A stretch of DNA of 64,000 nt from Bacteroides cutis (GTDB taxonomy: Bacteria; Bacteroidota; Bacteroidia; Bacteroidales; Bacteroidaceae): NCBI RefSeq assembly GCF_900241005.1, contig NZ_OEST01000002.1, forward strand, positions 496,001-560,000. Direction: 5' to 3'. Within the stretch, counting starts at the first letter, position 1, and each line of letters starts with the position of its first letter. Below, piece by piece: positions 26,733 to 35,398 of this stretch. The translations under genes were made by a program, and so were the position numbers. The notes beneath the pieces are model-generated. The model was not told where the DNA came from. It saw only the letters and a program-made list of their open reading frames with translations, and searched no databases.

Positions 26733-28115
26733 ATGACCCAATCACCCCAAACTACGTCCAAAGGTTTTAGTAAAGCCTTTTGGGTAAGCAACACAGTAGA
26801 ACTGTTTGAACGCATGGCATATTATGCCGTCTTTATTATTCTTACCATCTATCTTTCGAGTATTTTAGGTTTCAATGATTTTGAAGCGAGTATGATTTCC
26901 GGTCTGTTCTCGGGCGGACTTTATCTGTTACCCATATTTACAGGAGCGTATGCCGACAAGATAGGTTTCAGGAAATCTATGATTATTGCCTTTTCCTTAC
27001 TTTCAATCGGATATCTGGGCTTAGGACTGTTGCCCACTCTGCTGGAAGCGGCGGGACTGGTAGAATATGGTGAAACAACCCGTTTTTCCGGACTACCGGA
27101 CAGTAACGACCGCTGGATGATTGTCCCCGTATTATTTGTAATTATGATAGGCGGTTCATTTATAAAGTCCATCATTTCGGCCTCCGTAGCCAAAGAAACA
27201 ACCGAGGCTACCCGTGCCCGTGGCTATTCCATCTTTTATATGATGGTGAACTTCGGTGCATTCACCGGTAAAACCGTCGTAGACCCATTACGCAATGCCA
27301 TCGGAGATCAAGCCTATATCTATATCAATTACTTCTCGGGCACGATGACCATATTGGCGCTGCTCTCCGTTATCCTTTTATATAAGTCGGCACATACGGC
27401 AGGCGAAGGAAAGAGCATGCGTGAAATCGGTAAAGGTTTTCTGCGTATTATCACCAACTGGCGTTTATTAATTCTGATCCTGATTGTAACAGGTTTCTGG
27501 ATGGTTCAGCAACAGTTGTATGCCACTATGCCCAAGTACGTAATCCGTATGGCGGGCGAAACGGCAAAACCGGGATGGATAGCCAATGTCAATCCATTTG
27601 TGGTTGTTTGCTGTGTCAGTTTCATCACTCGGTGGATGGCAAAGCGCACCGCCATTACTTCCATGAACGTAGGTATGTTCCTCATTCCGGTGTCAGCCTT
27701 GCTGATGGCATGCGGCAACCTGCTGGGTAATGATGTAATTACCGGAATGAGTAATATCACTTTAATGATGATTCTCGGAATTGTTGTACAAGCTCTAGCA
27801 GAGTGTTTCATTTCGCCCCGTTATCTGGAATACTTCTCTTTCCAAGCTCCCAAAGGAGAAGAAGGTATGTATTTAGGGTTCAGTCATCTACATTCATTCT
27901 TATCCTCAATCTTCGGATTTGGTATAGCCGGGGTTTTATTAACCAAATACTGCCCCGATCCCGCCTTGTTCCCAACCCGGGAAGCCTGGGAAACTGCCAG
28001 TGCCAATGCACATTACATCTGGTATTACTTTGCGGGTATTGGATTAATAGCGGCAATAGCTCTGCTGATTTTCGCTAAAACCACCGAATTCATCGACAAA
28101 AAGAAGAAAGCATAG
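26733..28115 (+). CDS. POT-family proton-dependent oligopeptide transporter
   Basis: A 460-aa polytopic MFS/POT transporter with about 12 hydrophobic helices. Helix 1 carries VELFERMAYYAVF, matching the proton-coupling ExxER motif and YY of peptide transporters. An MFS loop-2 motif follows (GAYADKIGFRKSMII), and the segment RARGYSIFYMMVNFGAFTGKTV matches the second POT signature. Import of di- and tripeptides is expected. It is monocistronic and ends in a strong terminator. Confidence 0.85.
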   Translation: MTQSPQTTSKGFSKAFWVSNTVELFERMAYYAVFIILTIYLSSILGFNDFEASMISGLFSGGLYLLPIFTGAYADKIGFRKSMIIAFSLLSIGYLGLGLLPTLLEAAGLVEYGETTRFSGLPDSNDRWMIVPVLFVIMIGGSFIKSIISASVAKETTEATRARGYSIFYMMVNFGAFTGKTVVDPLRNAIGDQAYIYINYFSGTMTILALLSVILLYKSAHTAGEGKSMREIGKGFLRIITNWRLLILILIVTGFWMVQQQLYATMPKYVIRMAGETAKPGWIANVNPFVVVCCVSFITRWMAKRTAITSMNVGMFLIPVSALLMACGNLLGNDVITGMSNITLMMILGIVVQALAECFISPRYLEYFSFQAPKGEEGMYLGFSHLHSFLSSIFGFGIAGVLLTKYCPDPALFPTREAWETASANAHYIWYYFAGIGLIAAIALLIFAKTTEFIDKKKKA

Positions 28116-28145
28116 TTACTTATATTGTATATTTTACGTATATTT

Positions 28146-28176
28146 GCCGTCACTTTTTCTAAAAGTGACGGCTTTT
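28146..28176 (+). terminator. Intrinsic terminator after the POT gene
   Basis: GCCGTCACTTTT pairs with AAAAGTGACGGC around a 3-4 nt loop and is followed by TTTT. It ends 17 nt before the next start codon; TAGGAGA behind it may serve as ribosome site for the MBL gene. Confidence 0.85.
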
Positions 28177-28192
28177 AATTTAGGAGATTAGA

Positions 28193-28996
28193 ATGAAAAT
28201 AAGATTTATAAGCCTTGCAAGTGGCAGTAGTGGCAACTGTTATTATATAGGCACTGAAAAATACGGAATACTTATAGATGCAGGCATTGCAGTACGTACT
28301 ATTAAAAAAGGATTGAAAGAGGTAGGTATTGGAATAGAAACTATACGCGCAGTATTTGTCACTCACGATCACGCCGATCATATTAAAGCAGTAGGTGGAT
28401 TAGGTGAAAAATTGAATATACCTATTTACACAACAGCACGTATTCATGAAGGTATCAATAGAAGTTATTGTATGACGGAGAAGTTATATTCATCTGTTCG
28501 TTATCTGGAAAAACAGCAGCCTATGCAGCTGGAGGATTTTTGTATAGAATCTTTTGAAGTTCCCCATGATGGTACAGATAATGTAGGTTACTGTATTGAA
28601 ATAGATGGAAAAGTATTTTCTTTCCTCACTGACCTTGGAGAAATTACCCCCACCGCAGCTGAATATATCCTCAAAGCAAATTATCTGATATTAGAAGCTA
28701 ATTATGACGAAGAAATGTTACGTATGGGCACTTACCCGCAGTACCTGAAAGAACGTATTACCAGTCGTACCGGACACATGAGCAATATTGCTACTGCTGA
28801 ATTTCTTGCTGAAAATATCACGGAACATTTACAATATATTTGGCTTTGCCATCTAAGTAAGGACAACAATCATCCAGAATTGGCTTACAAAACCGTAGAA
28901 TGGAAATTAAGAGAAAAAGGCATAATCGTAGGGAAGGATGTTCATTTATGTGCTTTGAAACGTACCACACCATCTGAATTATATATATTTGACTAA
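28193..28996 (+). CDS. MBL-fold metallo-hydrolase (YycJ/WalJ-like)
   Basis: A 267-aa cytoplasmic metallo-beta-lactamase-fold hydrolase. It has the N-terminal signature RFISLASGSSGNCYYIG, the metal motif VTHDHADHIKAV (HxHxDH), a His in FEVPHDG, an Asp in FLTDLG and a final His in WLCHLSKDNNHPE. This is the pattern of the YycJ/WalJ group, whose members are probable nucleases linked to DNA replication or cell-wall signalling. Its reaction here is not established. Confidence 0.85.
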   Translation: MKIRFISLASGSSGNCYYIGTEKYGILIDAGIAVRTIKKGLKEVGIGIETIRAVFVTHDHADHIKAVGGLGEKLNIPIYTTARIHEGINRSYCMTEKLYSSVRYLEKQQPMQLEDFCIESFEVPHDGTDNVGYCIEIDGKVFSFLTDLGEITPTAAEYILKANYLILEANYDEEMLRMGTYPQYLKERITSRTGHMSNIATAEFLAENITEHLQYIWLCHLSKDNNHPELAYKTVEWKLREKGIIVGKDVHLCALKRTTPSELYIFD

Positions 28997-29031
28997 AAAC
29001 GTCGATTTCATCGAAAAAATACGTTGTTTTG

Positions 29032-29063
29032 TTTGGTTGGATAAAATTAAAGGGGTACTTTTG
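29032..29063 (+). promoter_or_regulatory. Consensus promoter of tRNA-Lys
   Basis: TTTG (29032-29035), 20 nt, TACTTTTG (29056-29063), 26 nt before the mature tRNA. Confidence 0.85.
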
Positions 29064-29089
29064 CACCCGCAAATAAAAAAAATAGGAAT

Positions 29090-29162
29090 GCACTCTTAGC
29101 TCAGTTGGTAGAGCAACTGACTCTTAATCAGTGGGTCCAGGGTTCGAGTCCCTGAGGGTGTA
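29090..29162 (+). tRNA. tRNA-Lys, anticodon CTT
   Basis: A 73-nt cloverleaf. Acceptor GCACTCT pairs with AGGGTGT (G-U pairs), D arm AGCTCAGTTGGTAGAGC, anticodon stem ACTGA/TCAGT with loop CTCTTAA giving CTT, T arm GGTTCGAGTCC. CCA is not encoded. A GGGA/TCCC hairpin with T-run at about 29167-29200 may be the terminator. Confidence 0.93.
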
Positions 29163-29255
29163 CAAAAGGGACAATGTTTTTTGCTCCCTATTTTTTTATT
29201 TCTCTATATTTTATCATATCAATGAGACTACAAAATGGTAGAAATGGGCTATATC

Positions 29256-30968
29256 TTATTCTATATCTACTCCTTTCATCTGTAACATTTCAAAGTCTTC
29301 CTCCCGCATCCCAATATCATTCAATGATCGAGCCTCATTATGATCATTCAAATAAACTCTCGGTCTTTCTGTAAATAAAATATTAGTAACGGAAAGAGAG
29401 TCATTACGATAAGGAGTTTCTATCCCACCCAATTCCAACATAGTCTGAAAAAAAGAGATACTTGAAGAAATGTTCTTCTGTACATTTAACTGGATGGCCT
29501 GCTGGAGTTCCGGATAAGACTTCCGATAGCTGTCGGACATCCATATCAAAAAAGGAACGTGTATCTGATAATAGGATGGCACAGGCGACGCATGCAGAAA
29601 AAGATGACGATTGTCATCAAATATATCCTCTCCATGATCAGAAGTGTAAAGCATAGCAGCGTCTATATCCTGTTCCTGTAATAGATATATGAGACGGGCT
29701 AGAAAATTATCTGTATAACGAATGGAATTATCGTATGCATTTATCAGATTATCTTTAAATTTCACTTCTGCATCTACAGGAAAATCAGGTAAAAAGAAAG
29801 CACTATCCGACGGATAACGTTCACGATAATTAAAATGGGAACCATAAGTATGCAATACAATAAATTGCTTAGAAGTACCTGTACCTTTCGCCAATTCTAC
29901 AGATACAAGTTTCAACAATTCATCATCGGATGGATTGTAGCTGGAATTAGGAATATCTTCTTTAATAAAGTCATAAGTATCAGCCTCTTTACCAAAAAAA
30001 TCGATAAAAGAATGATTATAACGCTGATTAGATAAAAAAGCAGTCTGAAACCCCGCCTCTTTGAATGCAGTTATTATACTTTTTTGATGATAGATGGAGT
30101 CAAAAGTACAAGCACTTACAGCAGAAAGTAACATCGGAACACTTTTATGCGTTGTATTGGACTCCGTCAGTACATGATTAAACGCAGTCAGTCCAAAAAC
30201 TTTAGAGAGTTTCGGATTAGTATCACGGTTATAACCATATATCCCCCAGTTATTTGCACGAGAAGTCTCTCCTACTACCATTACATAAACTTCTTTTTTT
30301 CTCATCGGATGAATAGATCTCGCATGAAAAGTGAAATCTTTCGATGAGTCCTGATAGTTCTGTGTTAAAACAGTCCTCTGAAAAGCCAACTCAATGTTAT
30401 AACATACATTGGCAGGATATAATTCTGATTTTAATTCATAACGGTTATCCATTAGGTAAGTGGCACATAACGACAATAATCCTATTCCTAATCCCACCCA
30501 GGCATGTTTCCGTTCTCTACATAAAAAATTCTCAGATAATTTCTTTTTCTTCACAATAGATACCATCGCCAAAATTAAAGCGGGAATATAAAGAATAGCG
30601 ACAATTATGATAGCCGGAATCAAATTATCCAACAATTCCAAAGCTTCACTTGAGTTTGTCGTCACCAAGTTCAGAAACATATCGACTGCAATAATAGATT
30701 GCCCGAAAAGATATAACAATACAATCTGGAAAGCTCCCAAAAAGATAAACGGGAATAATACCCAAAATGTTCTGCTGCAATTCCTTGACCAAGTCATTAC
30801 GAAATAATAAACTGATAATGGTAACAGCACATTACATATCTTTGCAACCAATGATATCTGTTCTGTAAAACAAAGTACTATATTAGGTACTATCAAAATT
30901 CCCAAGAACAAATAAAACAAGTGTTCTTGGTTATCAAACCATTTCTTTATTTCCTTAAAAAGCTTCAT
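29256..30968 (-). CDS. Lipid A phosphoethanolamine transferase (EptA-like)
   Basis: A 570-aa inner-membrane enzyme that transfers phosphoethanolamine to lipid A or other envelope sugars. The start at 30968 (MKLFKEIKKWFDNQEHLFYLF) places the first membrane helix correctly; a longer open frame reaches 31004. Four to five N-terminal helices end near residue 190. The periplasmic sulfatase-fold domain has the Thr nucleophile in VVGETSRANNWGIYGYNRDTNP and metal ligands in YTSDHGEDIFDDNRHLFLHASP. Such enzymes can lower sensitivity to cationic peptides. Its start overlaps the barrel-protein gene by 14 nt. Confidence 0.88.
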   Translation of the reverse strand: MKLFKEIKKWFDNQEHLFYLFLGILIVPNIVLCFTEQISLVAKICNVLLPLSVYYFVMTWSRNCSRTFWVLFPFIFLGAFQIVLLYLFGQSIIAVDMFLNLVTTNSSEALELLDNLIPAIIIVAILYIPALILAMVSIVKKKKLSENFLCRERKHAWVGLGIGLLSLCATYLMDNRYELKSELYPANVCYNIELAFQRTVLTQNYQDSSKDFTFHARSIHPMRKKEVYVMVVGETSRANNWGIYGYNRDTNPKLSKVFGLTAFNHVLTESNTTHKSVPMLLSAVSACTFDSIYHQKSIITAFKEAGFQTAFLSNQRYNHSFIDFFGKEADTYDFIKEDIPNSSYNPSDDELLKLVSVELAKGTGTSKQFIVLHTYGSHFNYRERYPSDSAFFLPDFPVDAEVKFKDNLINAYDNSIRYTDNFLARLIYLLQEQDIDAAMLYTSDHGEDIFDDNRHLFLHASPVPSYYQIHVPFLIWMSDSYRKSYPELQQAIQLNVQKNISSSISFFQTMLELGGIETPYRNDSLSVTNILFTERPRVYLNDHNEARSLNDIGMREEDFEMLQMKGVDIE

Positions 30969-32148
30969 TGATATTAAATATAAAACCAGTCTGACGTTTT
31001 CCAAATCCTAAATCTAAACGTACATTTACTCTTTTCTTAAATTCCCAACGATAACCGAAGCCATAGTTCGGGAGAATATGTTTTAACTTGAATTCCAATA
31101 TTTCCGGAAATATGGTTCCTGCTCCCACCCATACCACCACTCCGTTTCGTTTCCATACATGTTGACGAAGTTCCACTTGGGCATCCATAGCACACTTATC
31201 ACGATAACGTCCCTCATAATAGCCACGCATGGAGTACGAACTTCCCAAAGTAGCCATTAACCCCCAAGGAGGGTCACCATAATTTAATAAGGTATGAAAC
31301 TGCCCTGCTAATATTCCACCATTCCAAATAGAATGATAATAATTTGTAGTTAATTCCGTGCTACTGAATGCATACTTATTTCCAAGGAAATTAGGACTAA
31401 AACGCTGATCTATTCTTAAATAATAACCTTTATAAGCATTCGTCAGAAAGTCACGCGAATCGTATAGCAATGAAAAGCCCAAACTAAAACTAATTGTTCG
31501 TGAATTCATTCCTTCCCAGAGTTCTGGTTTCTCAAAATCATATCCTTTCACATAATCGAACTCTACCATAGGACCTATATAGAAATTCTTTACCATTTTA
31601 AACATAAAATCCACCTTAAACTGAGCCTGAAAACGATCGTATTTACTTTCATTCGTATTGTCCACACCATTGGCATACCCTATGCCCCAATATAGACTTG
31701 GGAACGAATAGAAATATAGATTATAATTCAAGCGGTATTTATCTTTCGGAAAAAGATGATTACCTCGAACTCCCAACAGATAAAAACCGACAGTTGATAT
31801 ATCACCATACAATGATACATTAGAAGGAGGCAAAATTGTATCTCTCCGCTCAGTCCGATAAAGTCCGGCCGCCACCAATCCAAGTCCTAACTTTGTATCA
31901 CTAGAATAATGAGGTCCCCCAATAATACTGAAATCAAACTTCTTGTTCTTATCTCCTTTATTAGCATCATTAAAGTAATCGAGGATTTTCTTGAAGATTT
32001 TTTTCTTTGCAGGAAGTAAATCCTGAGCAGAAACAGACAAACTATCTACCGAAGTATACGTTTCTGCTAAAAGAGTTTGTGCATTAACAGATGATTCTGT
32101 TATCACCAACAATATCGAAAATATCAATCTCGCTAATTTTGTGCTCAT
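30955..32148 (-). CDS. Omp85/BamA-TamA-like outer-membrane barrel protein
   Basis: A 397-aa exported protein: signal peptide (STKLARLIFSILLVITESSVNAQ), a short linker (residues 25-65) with no POTRA domain, then about 16 amphipathic strands ending in an aromatic C-terminus (FIFNINEAF). The segment YSMRGYYEGRYRDKC resembles the conserved loop-6 (V)RGY/F motif of the Omp85 superfamily. It is close to surface-antigen/patatin-linked barrel families. It overlaps the start of the phosphoethanolamine-transferase gene, so the two are co-expressed; the functional link is unknown. Confidence 0.72.
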   Translation of the reverse strand: MSTKLARLIFSILLVITESSVNAQTLLAETYTSVDSLSVSAQDLLPAKKKIFKKILDYFNDANKGDKNKKFDFSIIGGPHYSSDTKLGLGLVAAGLYRTERRDTILPPSNVSLYGDISTVGFYLLGVRGNHLFPKDKYRLNYNLYFYSFPSLYWGIGYANGVDNTNESKYDRFQAQFKVDFMFKMVKNFYIGPMVEFDYVKGYDFEKPELWEGMNSRTISFSLGFSLLYDSRDFLTNAYKGYYLRIDQRFSPNFLGNKYAFSSTELTTNYYHSIWNGGILAGQFHTLLNYGDPPWGLMATLGSSYSMRGYYEGRYRDKCAMDAQVELRQHVWKRNGVVVWVGAGTIFPEILEFKLKHILPNYGFGYRWEFKKRVNVRLDLGFGKRQTGFIFNINEAF

Positions 32149-32168
32149 TAGATAGAAAACTTCAGTGA

Positions 32169-32176
32169 CAAAGTTA
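32169..32176 (-). promoter_or_regulatory. -7 box of the barrel/transferase operon
   Basis: TAACTTTG on the minus strand, 21 nt before the ATG at 32148; GTTG at 32199-32196 with 19-nt spacing is a near -33 match. A second TATCTTTG lies at 32290-32283, inside the proposed element end. Confidence 0.6.
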
Positions 32177-32281
32177 GTTTTTATTATTTTGATTACAACA
32201 ATGTTACGTCTCTTTTTGTTTTCGTTTCTTCTGTTTTAATGTTTTAAAATTCCCTTTATAAATGAATAATTTATTTGATTT

Positions 32282-32291
32282 ACAAAGATAC
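32282..32291. other. Candidate left attachment core (attL) of the conjugative element
   Basis: ACAAAGATAC, which on the minus strand is GTATCTTTGT, matches nine of ten positions of the CTnDOT core GTAnnTTTGC. It lies at the change from AT-rich chromosomal sequence to the GC-rich element, about 320 bp before int, the right distance for IntDOT arm sites. The matching right end is outside the window, so this cannot be proved here. Confidence 0.4.
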
Positions 32292-32611
32292 TACAAAAAA
32301 GTGGAATACAGAAGAATGAAGTAATAGAATTGATTTACAGAGGTTTCATTTAAGCAGCCGATTATCTCCAACGCCACCACAATCCTTGCCGAAGCCAAGT
32401 CAAGACGTCGCAACGTTACTTGTTCGTAACCACACCATATAGGTGACGAAATTGGCACGAATGGCAAAACAAGGCGTTGTGATATAGTGAGTTACTAACA
32501 ACTCACGCGACAAATCCAGTTACGGAAAAAGATTGCGTCGTTCCTCCGTGTTTTGCGTACCGACGAAGGATTCTTCACCGACTAATTTTGAACCTAAAAA
32601 AATTAAGGACG
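32292..32611 (+). other. Element left end: probable integrase arm-site region
   Basis: About 320 nt with no supported gene. It contains a hairpin GTGAGTT (32487-32493) / AACTCAC (32500-32506) with a 6-nt loop, and several short words repeated in both directions such as GTTACTTG and CGTAAC. In CTnDOT this side carries IntDOT arm-type sites and the int promoter. No TAnnTTTG box is obvious before int. Confidence 0.4.
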
Positions 32612-33847
32612 ATGAAGAGTACATTTTCAGTTATCTACTACCTCAAACGTCAGGTAGTGAAAAAGGACGGGACAGTACCCGTCATGGGACGTATCACGGT
32701 GGACGGCAGCCAAACACAGTTCAGCTGCAAACTGACCGTCGATCCTAAGCTGTGGGACACCAAAGGAGGACGTGTCACGGGCAGAAGCACGGCTGCACTC
32801 GAAACGAACCGTATGCTCGACAAGATGCGCGTACGCATCAACAAGCACTATCAGGAAATCATGGAGCGTGACAACTTCGTCACTGCGGAAAAGGTGAAAA
32901 ACGCCTTTCTTGGACTGGAACACCGCTACCACACGCTATTGCAGGTGTTCCGGCAACACAACGAGGACTATGCCAAGCAGGTGGAGGCAGGCATGAAAGC
33001 CAAAGGCACGTTTGACAAATACAAGATCGTTTACAAGCACCTGCAAGAGTTCCTCACCATCCGCTACCACGTGAAGGACATCGCCCTGAAAGAGCTTACC
33101 CCCGCTTTCATTTCCGATTTTGAAATGTTCCTGCGCACGGACAAACACTGCTGCACCAACACCGTGTGGCTGTATGTCTGCCCGCTTCGGACGATGGTGT
33201 TCATCGCCATCAACAATGAGTGGCTCACGCGCGACCCGTTCCGCGAGTATGAAATCAAGAAGGAGGAAACGACCCGCAGCTTTCTGACGAAAGATGAAAT
33301 CCGCCTGCTGATGGAAGGTAAGCTGAAGAATGCGAAGCAAGAACTGTATCGTGATTTATACCTGTTCTGCGCCTTCACGGGCTTGTCGTTCGCCGATATG
33401 CGCAACCTGACGGAAGAGAATATCCGCACCTACTTTGACGAACACGAGTGGATAAACATCAACCGCCAGAAGACGGGTGTGGTGTCCAACATCCGTATGC
33501 TCGACATAGCGAAGCGCATCATCGACAAATACCGTGGGCTGTGTGGGGACGGCAGGATATTCCCCGTACCCCACTATAACACGTGCCTTGCCGGAATCCG
33601 TGCCGTCGCCAAGCGTTGCGGTATCACCAAGCATATTACATGGCATCAAAGCCGCCACACGGCCGCCACGACGGTGTTCCTCTCCAACGGCGTACCCATC
33701 GAAACGGTCAGTTCCATGCTGGGACACAAAAGCATAAAGACAACGCAGATATACGCGAAAATAACCAAAGAGAAGCTCAATCAAGACATGGAGAACCTTG
33801 CCGCGAGATTGAACCAAATCGAAGAATTTGCAGGTCGTACCATCTAA
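32612..33847 (+). CDS. int: IntDOT-type tyrosine integrase
   Basis: A 411-aa tyrosine recombinase, the exact length of IntDOT, that integrates and (with Xis2c, Xis2d and Exc) excises the element. I start at 32612 (MKSTFSVIYYL) for this reason. Arm-binding and core-binding domains fill residues 1-215. Catalytic residues fall at IntDOT numbers: Ser259 where other family members have the first Arg (FTGLSFADM), Arg285 and Lys287 in INRQKTG, His345 and Arg348 in WHQSRHT, His371 in LGHKS, and nucleophile Tyr381 in TQIYAKI. The unusual Ser259 is a known IntDOT hallmark. Confidence 0.95.
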   Translation: MKSTFSVIYYLKRQVVKKDGTVPVMGRITVDGSQTQFSCKLTVDPKLWDTKGGRVTGRSTAALETNRMLDKMRVRINKHYQEIMERDNFVTAEKVKNAFLGLEHRYHTLLQVFRQHNEDYAKQVEAGMKAKGTFDKYKIVYKHLQEFLTIRYHVKDIALKELTPAFISDFEMFLRTDKHCCTNTVWLYVCPLRTMVFIAINNEWLTRDPFREYEIKKEETTRSFLTKDEIRLLMEGKLKNAKQELYRDLYLFCAFTGLSFADMRNLTEENIRTYFDEHEWININRQKTGVVSNIRMLDIAKRIIDKYRGLCGDGRIFPVPHYNTCLAGIRAVAKRCGITKHITWHQSRHTAATTVFLSNGVPIETVSSMLGHKSIKTTQIYAKITKEKLNQDMENLAARLNQIEEFAGRTI

Positions 33848-33859
33848 AACAGAGAAGCC

Positions 33860-34222
33860 ATGAAACGTGACATAATCATCATTGAGGACAAGGCGGTCAG
33901 CGTAACCGGTAACGATGTATGGATGACCGCCGGAGAAATCGCCAGACTGTTCCACACGGGTGTCCCGGCAGTGAACGCCGCCATCAAAGCCATCCTCAAA
34001 ACGGACGTGCTGAACGACTACGAGGCATGCCGCTACATCCAACTTGAAAACGGTCTGTATGCGGATGTTTACTCGCTTGAGATAATCATCCCCGTCACCT
34101 TTCGGCTGAGCACATACCATGCCCATCTTTTCCGCCGCTGGCTGATGGACAAGGCACTTGCAAAAGACAAGCATACCGCCTACATGTTATTCGTACATAG
34201 CGGAAAAGGCGGTTACTGCTGA
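33860..34222 (+). CDS. Short RhuM-like protein
   Basis: A 120-aa protein starting 12 nt after int. VWMTAGEIARLFHTGVPAVNAAIKAIL resembles the N-terminal helix-turn-helix segment of RhuM proteins (VWLT-xxx-IAELF), and LEIIIPVTFRLSTYHAHLFRRWLMDK resembles their later LDxIIxVGYRVxSxxxxxFRxW block. It would therefore be a compact RhuM relative without the long C-terminal part. RhuM function is unclear. It may be co-transcribed with int and is followed by a terminator. Confidence 0.55.
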   Translation: MKRDIIIIEDKAVSVTGNDVWMTAGEIARLFHTGVPAVNAAIKAILKTDVLNDYEACRYIQLENGLYADVYSLEIIIPVTFRLSTYHAHLFRRWLMDKALAKDKHTAYMLFVHSGKGGYC

Positions 34223-34243
34223 AAAGACGATGAAAATCAATTA

Positions 34244-34275
34244 AAAACGGACAACCATCAAGCTGTCCGTTTTAA
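34244..34275 (+). terminator. Terminator after the int/RhuM-like unit
   Basis: AAAACGGACA (34244-34253) and TGTCCGTTTT (34264-34273) form a perfect 10-bp stem with its own T-run. Confidence 0.8.
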
Positions 34276-34329
34276 CTTTAAAATAGTCAATTTTGAATAT
34301 ACAAATTATGTGCTAAAGAATATGAGGTA

Positions 34330-35343
34330 TCAAAATTGAGATGGCTTATATAACATCTCATACTTTAACGAGCCACAATCAATGTACATATCATATTCCG
34401 CAATTCCTTTTTCTTGTGCTATATAATGCAAAGTTTTCTTGTGGATGTTTGAAATTCTCTCTCCATAATAGATTGCTTTAGGAACAATTTTCAGGCTTGT
34501 TGCACGAGAATGTGCGGCAGGTTGTTTCTCTGAATGAATAATACGCCATTCATTTTCATATTCCCACTGTGTGGATTTGTGAATAGCCATTTTCAAATGC
34601 GATAGTGAATCTATATTTTTAACATCCAGCCCCAAGCTCTTTGCTATATACCATTGAATAAAACTATTTGCATCAAAGCGGTTATTATCATATATAACAG
34701 GCAAGATACAACAATTCATTTCTCCTTGTTCTAATAAGAACCTTAAATCATATTCCAATGCAAACCCTTCATGATTTTGGGCATAGTGACTCCACATTAT
34801 AACAGAATCTATGCTTTCACTTAAACATGCTATTGTAGATACGACCTTTAATGTATCCCCCATTTTTAATAGGATTTCTTTCAATATGTTTTCCATTACA
34901 ACACTAAAAAGAGCTAATGTCAATGGATTTATGCCGTTACACGATATTACCTGTTTTTTTAAACCTGTCAAATTGTTTCTTCCGAAAAATTGGATTACAC
35001 TTGGAGGAAATTCGAAATCTTTAGTTTCAAGTATCTGTTTGAATTGTTCAAGAAATTCTTCTGTACAACAAGCTCTCATTTGCTCTTGAATATTATCCAA
35101 ACTATAATAAACAAGAGTGTCATAGGGGTCATTAAACTTATCAGCAGTAACAGCATAAACCAGATCCTTGTCAAAAGCATCAAGGTTTAATGTTGAACAA
35201 CTCCTATATCTATACAGTTTTTGTGGCAACATTGACATCAATGCTGCACTTATAGGATAGATTCGGGATTTTATGTCCTCTTGCTCAATTCCTTCAGGAA
35301 TTATTGTGGATTCTAACAATTTTGCAAATTCACTCCGAAGCAT
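34330..35343 (-). CDS. DUF2971-domain protein (AT-rich cargo gene)
   Basis: A 337-aa soluble protein. The DUF2971 signature is visible: LPQKLYRYRSCS near the start, VYAVTADKFNDPYDTLVYY, IMWSHYAQNHEGFALEYDL and YENEWRIIHSEKQPA. The start at 35343 is supported by a TACCTTTG -7 box on the minus strand at 35371-35364; the frame is open to 35439 but that would cross the promoter and the next gene. Base composition is clearly more AT-rich than flanking element genes, so it looks like inserted cargo. The biochemical function of DUF2971 is not known. Confidence 0.75.
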   Translation of the reverse strand: MLRSEFAKLLESTIIPEGIEQEDIKSRIYPISAALMSMLPQKLYRYRSCSTLNLDAFDKDLVYAVTADKFNDPYDTLVYYSLDNIQEQMRACCTEEFLEQFKQILETKDFEFPPSVIQFFGRNNLTGLKKQVISCNGINPLTLALFSVVMENILKEILLKMGDTLKVVSTIACLSESIDSVIMWSHYAQNHEGFALEYDLRFLLEQGEMNCCILPVIYDNNRFDANSFIQWYIAKSLGLDVKNIDSLSHLKMAIHKSTQWEYENEWRIIHSEKQPAAHSRATSLKIVPKAIYYGERISNIHKKTLHYIAQEKGIAEYDMYIDCGSLKYEMLYKPSQF

Positions 35344-35398
35344 AATGGTATTCGTTTTAACCACAAAGGTACGCATTTTATTCCGGAATGTCAGGACA

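Noticed and set aside
29090-29162. tRNA-Lys as integration site of the conjugative element
   Set aside because: The element begins 3 kb further on, and no repeat of the tRNA 3' end is seen near int. IntDOT-type enzymes do not use tRNA ends.
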